NCBI GenBank assembly: GCA_045536155.1
Contig: JAZSMZ010000133.1
Coordinates: forward strand, 1 to 9,681
Direction: 5' to 3'
DNA: 9,681 bases
Origin: JAZQNC01 sp045536155
GTDB taxonomy: Bacteria; Bacillota; Clostridia; Oscillospirales; CAG-272
In this document: in pieces, positions 1 to 5,289 of the stretch
How positions within the stretch are numbered: the stretch's first letter is position 1
How the letters are laid out: each line of letters opens with the position of its first letter
Notes under the pieces: generated by a model
Told to the model about the DNA's origin: nothing
The model's input: only the letters and a program-made list of their open reading frames with translations
Database searches by the model: none
Translations under genes and position numbers: made by a program

Positions 1-1
1 A

Positions 2-169
2 CATTCTGATTCTGAAGAAGCAAAAAACTATGATTTTGAAGTTGCTGATATAACTGTAAAAGGTAATATGAAATTTACTCATATAGAATTCTTCTGTTCT
101 GTATGTCAAAAGCAATATTCAGTGAAAGAAACCAAAGAAAAAGACTTTTTGATTGAACGATGGAAATAA
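2..169 (+). CDS. C-terminal end of an unrecognised protein with a CxxC pair (5' partial)
   Basis: The frame is open from the window edge to the TAA at 167-169, giving 55 residues; the true start lies outside the window. The visible tail is rich in Lys and Glu and holds one CSVC pair at residues 32-35, which could be half of a zinc-binding site whose other half is upstream. I do not recognise the family and propose no function. The DNA is clearly more AT-rich than the other genes here, and codon choice leans to A/T third positions, so it may have a different origin from its neighbours. A good intrinsic terminator begins six bases after the stop, which supports this being a genuine gene end. 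An internal ATG (residue 23) would give only a 33-residue peptide and is less likely as the start. Confidence 0.6.
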   Translation, partial: HSDSEEAKNYDFEVADITVKGNMKFTHIEFFCSVCQKQYSVKETKEKDFLIERWK

Positions 170-174
170 ATATT

Positions 175-218
175 CCCCGACAGACCATTAAAAATCCGTC
201 GGGGTTAATTTTTGTTTT
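175..218 (+). terminator. Intrinsic terminator of the partial upstream gene
   Basis: CCCCGAC (175-181) pairs perfectly with GTCGGGG (198-204) across a 16-base loop and is followed by a T-rich run, TTAATTTTTGTTTT (205-218). The loop is long, but stem and tail fit a Rho-independent terminator for the gene ending at 169. On the other strand the hairpin is not followed by a T run, so it does not look bidirectional. Confidence 0.75.
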
Positions 219-232
219 CTGCAATGCAATTA

Positions 233-267
233 TTGTAATGGACCGTCGAGGACTTCGGTCCCTACAA
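233..267. repeat. Imperfect hairpin with TGTAGGG-type end (possible REP/MITE remnant)
   Basis: TTGTA (233-237) and GGACCG (240-245) pair with CGGTCC (256-261) and TACAA (263-267), leaving a small internal loop (AT against C) and a 10-base apical loop. Read on the minus strand it begins TTGTAGGGACCG, which shares the TGTAGGG end with the larger inverted-repeat element near 8236. It has no T tail, so I do not call it a terminator. Relationship to the second element is an inference from this short shared end. Confidence 0.4.
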
Positions 268-269
268 AG

Positions 270-295
270 AGAGATTAAACTTCCTTATGGGAAGT
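270..295 (-). terminator. Weak candidate terminator for mazG
   Basis: On the minus strand, about 30 bases after the mazG stop, ACTTCC and GGAAGT (plus positions 290-295 and 279-284) form a 6-bp stem with a 5-base loop, followed by TTTAATCTC. The stem is short and the T run is interrupted, so this is only a plausible terminator. Confidence 0.35.
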
Positions 296-326
296 CCGCT
301 TTAGGCAGCCGCTTTTGTCTTAAAAA

Positions 327-974
327 TCACTTTTGCTTTTCAACAAATCCGTCGCAATATTTTGCCAAGATTTCCTCGGCATCGTAGCCGTTCTTTTCGG
401 CAAGGGCGCAAAGATCGAAAAGCCGCTTTGCGATCTCGTCTTTATCCATCTTCTCGTCGGGCATTGTGTAAACGTTCGCTTTTGCCGCCTTTTTTGCGAT
501 CTTTTGCGCACGCATCAGCGAGGGGAGCGATTTTGCGATACCGTCGAGGATCTCATAGGTGCTTTCGCGTTTTTTCGTTTCCTGCTTTATCTTTTCCCAA
601 TTTACCAGCACCTTTTCGGCGTTGTCGGCCTCAACGTCGCCGAATATATGCGGATGGCGAACGATAAGCTTCGAGCAGACGTCGTTGCAGACGTCATCGA
701 ATACAAATTCGCCGTCCTCTTCGCACATTTTCGCGTGGAAAACGATCTGCAAAAGCACGTCGCCAAGCTCCTCGCGCATCAGAGCGCTGTCGGCGTTGTC
801 AATAGCCTCGACAACCTCATAAGTTTCCTCGATAAAGTTTTTGCGAATGCTCTCGTGCGTCTGCTCGCGGTCCCAGGGACATCCGTCCTCGGAACGCAGA
901 ATGCTCATGATCTCAAGAAGATCGTTTATGTCGTATCGATCTTCTGTGAGTAATTTTTTTGCTCTGTCGGTCAT
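327..974 (-). CDS. mazG: MazG-family nucleoside triphosphate pyrophosphohydrolase
   Basis: Hydrolyses nucleoside triphosphates to monophosphates and pyrophosphate, a cytosolic house-cleaning and stress-related role in this family. The 215 residues carry the MazG signatures: CPWDREQTH (32-40), the metal-binding EETYE (49-53) followed by EELGD (68-72), then RHPHIFGD (106-113) and the LPSLMRAQKIAKKAA hinge (150-164). Two-domain MazG proteins such as the E. coli one are about 260 residues. Here the second domain is cut down: after the hinge the acidic EExxE helix is missing, and the usual ELGDLLF stretch reads as IAKRLFDL (181-188), so catalysis should rest on the N-terminal domain alone. The start is supported by AAGGAG (minus strand, 986-981) six bases before the ATG. 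It is divergent from the SleB-like gene, and no strong promoter was seen. Confidence 0.92.
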   Translation of the reverse strand: MTDRAKKLLTEDRYDINDLLEIMSILRSEDGCPWDREQTHESIRKNFIEETYEVVEAIDNADSALMREELGDVLLQIVFHAKMCEEDGEFVFDDVCNDVCSKLIVRHPHIFGDVEADNAEKVLVNWEKIKQETKKRESTYEILDGIAKSLPSLMRAQKIAKKAAKANVYTMPDEKMDKDEIAKRLFDLCALAEKNGYDAEEILAKYCDGFVEKQK

Positions 975-1075
975 ATTTTACTCCTTGATATTTATGTGAA
1001 TTTTTTAAAAATCCCATCCGTTTTTCGCGCAAATTTCCATGAATGCATCGCGCTTTTAAAACAAAAAATAGCGGT

Positions 1076-1423
1076 ATGAAAAAATTATTTGCAATTTTAA
1101 TTATAATCGGCGCATTGGCCGGTGTATGTGTCAATGCGCTGACCGAAACACCCAAGACGGAAGTGCCGCGCGGGGACGTTCTTCTTCTCGCGCATCTGAT
1201 AACTGCCGAATGCGACGGTCGGGACTGGACCGAGATGGTCGAATGCGGGGCCGAGTGTGTCGAGATGACAAAAAACGGCTATCACTGCACCACCATAGCG
1301 GGAGTCATTTTCGAAGAGGGGCTTTACGAATCGGTATCGGACGGAAGAATATACAATAAGCCCACCGTTCTCGCCATTCGCGCCGCCGAGGAGGCGCTGC
1401 TCGGAATGCTGTCGGGTGACTGA
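1076..1423 (+). CDS. SleB-like (Hydrolase_2) cell-wall hydrolase, short
   Basis: Probable exported peptidoglycan hydrolase of the SleB/CwlJ type, a family best known for spore cortex lysis. I chose the ATG at 1076 because it begins MKKLFAILIIIGALAGVCVNA, a classic signal peptide or membrane anchor (cut possible near residue 21); the upstream in-frame ATG at 1043 would bury it. Residues 37-110 match the family: LAHLITAEC with the expected catalytic Glu at 45, then TIAGVIFEEGLYESVSDGRI (73-92) and AIRAAEEALLG (100-110). At 115 residues it stops where the family normally continues with a conserved GALYxFNP-type segment and a final HxF region, and the usual VxNR helix is degenerate (AECVEMTKN). 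It may be truncated by frameshift: the +1 frame after the stop reads DFALY. The ribosome site is poor, and activity is uncertain. Confidence 0.72.
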   Translation: MKKLFAILIIIGALAGVCVNALTETPKTEVPRGDVLLLAHLITAECDGRDWTEMVECGAECVEMTKNGYHCTTIAGVIFEEGLYESVSDGRIYNKPTVLAIRAAEEALLGMLSGD

Positions 1424-1502
1424 TTTTGCCCTCTACAAATCAATTATAATATCCGATAGTTACGACATTGTTCAAAAAGTGTAAACAAATATGTGTAATG
1501 CC

Positions 1503-1531
1503 TTGACTTTTGCCCTCGGTAACGATACAAT
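1503..1531 (+). promoter_or_regulatory. Sigma-A-type promoter of cdd
   Basis: TTGACT (1503-1508) and TACAAT (1526-1531) are separated by exactly 17 bases, each one mismatch from consensus. Transcription would start near 1538, leaving a short leader that contains the GGAGG site at 1553-1557, and then the cdd ATG at 1564. Confidence 0.8.
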
Positions 1532-1563
1532 CGAATTGTAGAAACTATTGTTGGAGGATAAAA

Positions 1564-1941
1564 ATGACCGACAGAGAGCTTTACGAAATGGCACTTGATG
1601 TGTCAAAGAAAGCGTATGCCCCCTATTCAAACTACGGGGTCGGCGCAGTTTTGGTATGCGACGACGGAACGCTTTACACCGGATTCAACATCGAAAACGC
1701 ATCGTTTGGAGCAACCGTATGCGCCGAGAGGGTAGCCCTTTTCAAGGCTGTTTCCGAAGGCAGGAGAAAATTCACAGCCATCGCCGTTGCATCGGCAAGG
1801 GAAGAAAACTGCTCGCCCTGCGGAATATGCCGCCAGACCTTAAGCGAGTTTGCACCCGAGCTTTTGGTGATATACAAATGGAAGGACGGGATTGTCAAAA
1901 GACCGCTTAACGAAATTTTGTCCGATTCATTCGTTATGTGA
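1564..1941 (+). CDS. cdd: Cytidine deaminase
   Basis: Deaminates cytidine and deoxycytidine to uridine and deoxyuridine in cytosolic pyrimidine salvage, using a zinc-activated water. The 125-residue length fits the small homotetrameric class. Visible motifs are YSNYGVGA (21-28), substrate-binding FNIEN (41-45), CAE (53-55) with the first zinc Cys and catalytic Glu, and PCGIC (85-89) with the other two zinc Cys. The upstream in-frame ATG at 1510 lies inside the promoter spacer and is rejected; ATG 1564 has GGAGG (1553-1557) six bases upstream. It has its own promoter, and no GC-rich terminator follows. Gut Clostridia often carry cdd in a cluster with era or ybeY genes; here it stands alone. 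Confidence 0.95.
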   Translation: MTDRELYEMALDVSKKAYAPYSNYGVGAVLVCDDGTLYTGFNIENASFGATVCAERVALFKAVSEGRRKFTAIAVASAREENCSPCGICRQTLSEFAPELLVIYKWKDGIVKRPLNEILSDSFVM

Positions 1942-1983
1942 CAAAAAAATATTTTTTAACCGATGTCAAACGCCGCCTTTCAG

Positions 1984-2012
1984 TTGATTTCGACTTTAAA
2001 AAATGGTATAAT
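1984..2012 (+). promoter_or_regulatory. Near-consensus promoter of the five-gene signalling operon
   Basis: TTGATT (1984-1989) and a perfect TATAAT (2007-2012) have a 17-base spacer. The start site would fall near 2018-2020, so the leader to the first gene is only about 16-18 bases. No comparably good promoter was found before the following four genes, and a strong terminator lies after the fifth. Confidence 0.8.
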
Positions 2013-2020
2013 ATGATAAA

Positions 2021-2038
2021 AAGGGGGGATTGGATTTG
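2021..2038 (+). promoter_or_regulatory. G-run ribosome site that selects a TTG start
   Basis: AAGGGGGG (2021-2028) is followed by two in-frame TTG codons, at 2030 and 2036. Spacing is one base to the first and seven to the second, so the TTG at 2036 is the likelier start. No ATG occurs in this part of the frame. Confidence 0.6.
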
Positions 2039-2554
2039 GAAAGGGTACAAAAGATAAGACGGCCGCAAAAGCTTAAAAGATATCGCAGAAGAAAAACCGT
2101 CCCAGGCGACGGCCGCGAGTACATAATCGATTGGTATTCGGTAGCTTTGGCCTTCATCTCTCTTTTGACTTTGGTTTTGGGGGCGCTGCCCTCTGTCAGG
2201 GTGATATCTTCAGACAAAACGGTCGCTTTTTTCGATTTTATACAGTATCTGCCCCATGCCTTTGCAATTTTTGCTATCATCGCGCTCTGCTCGGTGATGC
2301 TTAATTCGATCTTCGCGTTTATCGCCTCTGTTCCGAGACTCGTCTGCGCGGTTTTAAGCGGTCTTGGACTGATATCTGCCGTTGTGACTCTCCTTTCGGC
2401 GGATATGCGACCGATAGGCGGACAAAGCGGCGGATTTTTGATGCACGGCCTTAATTACACGCTCATTATACCGATAATTCTCCTTTTGAGCTTCGCCTCG
2501 CTTTCGTCAAGCGTGCTCGCCTATCTTCGCGAGCGCGAAGAGGGTGTCGAATGA
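2036..2554 (+). CDS. Four-helix integral membrane protein, family not recognised
   Basis: The 172-residue product opens with a very basic cytoplasmic stretch (KIRRPQKLKRYRRRK), then shows four hydrophobic segments: about YSVALAFISLLTLVLGAL, HAFAIFAIIALCSVMLNSIF, LVCAVLSGLGLISAVVTLLS, and YTLIIPIILLLSFASLSSSV. The ends are highly charged (RRRK at the N-terminus, REREEG at the C-terminus) and both should be cytoplasmic, with two short external loops. No catalytic motif is visible. It is the first gene after the operon promoter and lies 86 bases before the vWA gene, with no terminator between them, so co-transcription is likely. By position it could be a membrane partner or target of the kinase/phosphatase pair, but this is inference from context only. 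The start is TTG, chosen by ribosome-site spacing; TTG at 2030 would add two residues. Confidence 0.8.
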   Translation: MERVQKIRRPQKLKRYRRRKTVPGDGREYIIDWYSVALAFISLLTLVLGALPSVRVISSDKTVAFFDFIQYLPHAFAIFAIIALCSVMLNSIFAFIASVPRLVCAVLSGLGLISAVVTLLSADMRPIGGQSGGFLMHGLNYTLIIPIILLLSFASLSSSVLAYLREREEGVE

Positions 2555-2581
2555 TCCCGAATCAAGCCGAAAAGGAACATT

Positions 2582-2609
2582 TTAACATAAAAATCGTCTA
2601 ACTTAACAT
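2582..2609 (+). repeat. Direct repeat TTAACAT x2, 21 bp apart
   Basis: TTAACAT occurs at 2582-2588 and again at 2603-2609, two helical turns apart on one DNA face, in the spacer before the vWA gene. It may be an operator-like site or chance in an AT-rich spacer. No acceptable -35/-10 pair could be assigned around it. Confidence 0.3.
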
Positions 2610-2640
2610 TACGGATATACAAAAATACGGAGGAAATATC

Positions 2641-3330
2641 ATGGCTTCCAATTACAAGATCAAATACAACGTAGATATGGTGTTCGTTATCGATGCCACA
2701 GGCAGTATGGACAACATTATCGATATAGTAAAGCAGAACGCACTCAATTTCTACACCGACGTGACCGACGCGATGACAAGAAAGAGAAAGGTCATCGATA
2801 CCTTGCGCATCAAGGTCATCGCCTTCCGTGACTACATAGCCGACGGCGCCGATGCGATGCTCTCAACCGAGTTTTTCACTCTGCCCAACGACGAAGCGGA
2901 ATTTTCCAATACCGTCAATGCCATTGAGGCGATCGGAGGAGGCGACGACCCCGAGGACGGACTTGAGGCAATCGGATACGCTATACGCTCGCAGTGGAAC
3001 CGCGAGGGAATGAAGCGCCGCCAGATCATCGTCGTATGGTCGGATGCTCCCACTCACGAGCTTGGAGTAGGTGCGGCAAATCCTGGATACCCCAAGAAGA
3101 TGGCAAAGACCTTTGACGAGCTTTCACGCTGGTGGGGCAACGGAGAAATGCCCTCCGAATATATCGACAACGATGCAAAACGCCTCGTGCTCTTTACTCC
3201 CGAGGCCGATTGGTGGAATTCGATAGTCAACACCTGGAACAACGTCTACCATATTCCCACTCTCGAGGGTCAGGGACTCCGCGAGCACGGATACGAGCAG
3301 ATGATCGAGACTATCACCAACACTATCTGA
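2641..3330 (+). CDS. Soluble von Willebrand factor A (vWA) domain protein
   Basis: Almost the whole 229-residue protein is one vWA (Rossmann-like) domain, expected to bind a divalent metal and a protein ligand. The metal site (MIDAS) is intact: VDMVFVIDATGSM (11-23) gives the DxTxS motif (D18, T20, S22), GGGDDPEDGLEAI (99-111) supplies the central part, and VVWSDAP (131-137) the last Asp (D135). There is no signal peptide or membrane helix, so it should be cytoplasmic. The C-terminal part is rich in Trp and ends in a short helix. GGAGGA (2629-2634) sits six bases before the ATG. The stop is only 10 bases before the phosphatase start, so translation is probably coupled. In known vWA-phosphatase-kinase triads the vWA protein is thought to act as a scaffold. 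This sequence resembles the DATGSM/GGGD vWA class more than TerY, which typically has DTSGSM. Confidence 0.9.
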   Translation: MASNYKIKYNVDMVFVIDATGSMDNIIDIVKQNALNFYTDVTDAMTRKRKVIDTLRIKVIAFRDYIADGADAMLSTEFFTLPNDEAEFSNTVNAIEAIGGGDDPEDGLEAIGYAIRSQWNREGMKRRQIIVVWSDAPTHELGVGAANPGYPKKMAKTFDELSRWWGNGEMPSEYIDNDAKRLVLFTPEADWWNSIVNTWNNVYHIPTLEGQGLREHGYEQMIETITNTI

Positions 3331-3340
3331 TCTTGCTTTT

Positions 3341-4276
3341 ATGAAAAAGAGAAACGATTCGATCCGCCTTGCCTCCTTTGCGGTGTCGGGTGAAATGGTC
3401 GAGGGACGGGGAGAGGACTCAAAATTGATACTTATCTCGCCCGAAAGGCACGTCGGACGCGCCGTTCTGGCCGTCTTTGACGGATGCGGAGGACTGGGCG
3501 CGCGGCGATACCCGTCGGAGGGTGACGCGAGCGGCGCATATATCGCCTCCCGCCTTGCTGCCGAAACGCTCAAGGGAATCGCGATCGGCGATGAAATATC
3601 GCCCGAGCTTTACGAAATGGCTCTCAAAACGGCCTTCAGACGTGAAAGGGCACGTCTTGATGCCCTCAACGGCGAGATGAAATTCCGCTCCGATATGGTC
3701 AAAGCACTTCCCACTACCGCCTGCGTTGCAACCGTTGAAAAATCGGGCTGCTCGGTTATGTGGATAGGGGACAGCCGCCTTTACACTCTTGACAACGGCG
3801 GACTTCATATACTTACCTCCGACGACGGACTGCAAAAAAACGGCGATGACTACATAAGCGACAGCCGCCTTTACGGATCTGTCAATGCCGAGGACGATTT
3901 CATCTTCTTTTCGCGGAAGGTATCGGCAAGACTGCCGCGAGTCTGGATAGTTGCAAGCGACGGCTTTTATGAATCATTCCGCACTCCGATAAAGATGAAA
4001 GAATTTTTGCTTTCCTCGCTTATGGCTTCGTCCGACAGCCGCGAGTGGCGTGAAAACATAAGAGCGCGCGTGGACGAATGTGCGTCCGACGATTACACCG
4101 CCGTCTTCTTGATCTCGGGGTATCCGAGCTTTCAGACGCTCAAAAAGAGGCTTTTAATGCGCGCAAAGCATATATCCAAAAAGGCGAAGGCACTTTCTCT
4201 TTGCGAGGGCGAGGAGTTTGAAGCGATGGCACGCGAAATGTGGAAGGACTACCGCCGCACATTTATTCAGTATTGA
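3341..4276 (+). CDS. PP2C-type (PPM) protein serine/threonine phosphatase
   Basis: Predicted metal-dependent phosphatase removing phosphate from Ser/Thr, presumably opposing the kinase encoded next. The 311 residues show the ordered PPM motifs: GRGEDS (22-27), VFDGCGG (45-51, usually DGMGG), TTA (125-127) with WIGDSRLY (141-148), LTSDDG (158-163), VASDGFYE (204-211) and SDDYTAV (249-255). Each expected metal-binding Asp (D26, D47, D207, D250/251) is present, so the enzyme should be active. Beyond the catalytic domain, residues 262-311 form a basic, probably helical tail (LKKRLLMRAKHISKKAKAL) not needed for catalysis; it may bind a partner or membrane lipids. No transmembrane helix is present. 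There is no recognisable ribosome site before the ATG; start 10 bases after the vWA stop suggests re-initiation. The kinase follows after 39 bases. Confidence 0.92.
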   Translation: MKKRNDSIRLASFAVSGEMVEGRGEDSKLILISPERHVGRAVLAVFDGCGGLGARRYPSEGDASGAYIASRLAAETLKGIAIGDEISPELYEMALKTAFRRERARLDALNGEMKFRSDMVKALPTTACVATVEKSGCSVMWIGDSRLYTLDNGGLHILTSDDGLQKNGDDYISDSRLYGSVNAEDDFIFFSRKVSARLPRVWIVASDGFYESFRTPIKMKEFLLSSLMASSDSREWRENIRARVDECASDDYTAVFLISGYPSFQTLKKRLLMRAKHISKKAKALSLCEGEEFEAMAREMWKDYRRTFIQY

Positions 4277-4315
4277 TTTTACGAAAACAAAACATTTTGA
4301 TCGGTCGTGTTATAA

Positions 4316-5236
4316 ATGGAAGAAAAATATATAGGCAAATACCGTTTGACAACTGACCTGCGCGGTCAGAACAGCGGCAACGCACGCTGGGGTTTTTGTA
4401 CATATAATTCAAATGAATATTTTATAAAGGAGTTCATCTCCCCCGTCTATCCCGAAGCATCGGCTCCGATATCCGACGAGGTGAGAACTGCGCTCGTGCG
4501 CGAATGCTCCGCCTTTGAGCAGCGCAAAAATCGGCTTTACACCGCGATAAACGCTTCTACCAACGGCAACATTATCGGCATTCGCTCCTTTTTCCGCTTC
4601 AAAAGCAGATACTATATCGTGACCGAAAAGGTGGAAACGGGCAAGACCAAGGTAAGCGAGATCGCCGAGCTGTCGATGGAGAAGAAGATCATTCTTTTGC
4701 GCGTGCTTTTATACAGCATTCGCTGTATCCACGATGCGGGCATAGTTCATGCCGACATAAAGCCCGACAACCTTATCTTAAAGCCCACGCAAAACGGGTA
4801 CTACACCTTGAAGCTCATCGATTTCGATGCCAGCTTTTTTGAAGACGATCAGCCGAAAAACAGCGACGATATCCACGGCGATCTTTCCTATCTCGCGCCC
4901 GAAACCTTCCTACGAATCGCGGGCGAGAATGAAAAGATCACAAGAAAGGCCGACATTTTCGCGCTGGGCATCATCTTCCACGAATTTTTGACGGGAGTAC
5001 GCCCGAGAATGTCGGGTGATTACGACTATCTTTACGAGGCGGTGCTCGACGGCGGCGATATCGGTATATCCAACCGCTTGCCCCTGCCTATTCACTCCCT
5101 TATCCGCCGAATGCTCGATATCGATCCGAAAAAGCGTCCGTCGGCGGCAGATATATTTGATTATTTCGGTGAAAAAACGTCAGAGCGATCGGGCGACGAG
5201 GGAAAACATTTCTCCCGCGACAGCTCGCTTGACTGA
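4316..5236 (+). CDS. Soluble Hanks-type serine/threonine protein kinase (non-RD)
   Basis: Phosphotransferase with a full kinase fold in 306 residues and no transmembrane or sensory domain. Seen in order: a divergent glycine loop around RGQNSGNARWGFC (16-28), YFIKEF with catalytic-pair Lys38, a candidate partner Glu63, catalytic loop HADIKPDN (145-152; D147, K149, N152), metal-binding IDFDAS (168-173; DFD where DFG is usual), SYLAPE (191-196), DIFALG (213-218) and the late Arg of KKRPS (R274). All phosphotransfer residues are present, so it should be active. The HAD in place of HRD makes it non-RD, implying control other than simple activation-loop phosphorylation. The KEFISPVYPE stretch after the Lys is, from memory, typical of bacterial kinases found beside PP2C and vWA genes. 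The tail after residue 285 is charged and probably disordered. No Shine-Dalgarno site is seen upstream. Confidence 0.9.
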   Translation: MEEKYIGKYRLTTDLRGQNSGNARWGFCTYNSNEYFIKEFISPVYPEASAPISDEVRTALVRECSAFEQRKNRLYTAINASTNGNIIGIRSFFRFKSRYYIVTEKVETGKTKVSEIAELSMEKKIILLRVLLYSIRCIHDAGIVHADIKPDNLILKPTQNGYYTLKLIDFDASFFEDDQPKNSDDIHGDLSYLAPETFLRIAGENEKITRKADIFALGIIFHEFLTGVRPRMSGDYDYLYEAVLDGGDIGISNRLPLPIHSLIRRMLDIDPKKRPSAADIFDYFGEKTSERSGDEGKHFSRDSSLD

Positions 5237-5257
5237 CAAATCGATAAAATACCACGA

Positions 5258-5289
5258 AAGGAGCGCTATTTGCGCGTTGATGCATAATG
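5258..5289 (+). promoter_or_regulatory. AAGGAG ribosome site with a hairpin in its spacer
   Basis: AAGGAG (5258-5263) lies 23 bases before the ATG at 5287, too far for normal initiation. An in-frame TGA (5278-5280) rules out earlier starts. Between them GCGC (5263-5266) and GCGC (5272-5275) can pair around a TATTT loop, which would shorten the effective distance to about 10 bases. An out-of-frame ATG (5280) encodes a 10-codon peptide ending at 5312. Confidence 0.4.

Noticed and set aside
160..387. 75-codon plus-strand frame over the left-hand spacer
   Set aside because: It runs through a terminator, a hairpin and the 3' end of mazG, with no ribosome site or protein-like composition.
333..953. 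206-codon plus-strand frame opposite mazG
   Set aside because: It mirrors a well-supported MazG gene in the antisense direction and has no family features.
1944..1957. AAAAAATATTTTTT palindrome after cdd as a terminator
   Set aside because: The stem is all A-T and would be too weak for a convincing intrinsic terminator.
2616..2621. TATACA as a -10 box of an internal promoter before the vWA gene
   Set aside because: There is no acceptable -35 element at 16-18 base spacing.
2641..5236. Calling the triad a TerY tellurite-resistance system
   Set aside because: The vWA motif is DATGSM, not TerY-like DTSGSM, and no TerD/TerC/TerZ gene is visible; only the module logic is shared.
4316..5236. Kinase as a pseudokinase because of HAD and DFD
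   Set aside because: The catalytic Lys, catalytic-loop Asp and Asn, and metal-binding Asp are all kept.
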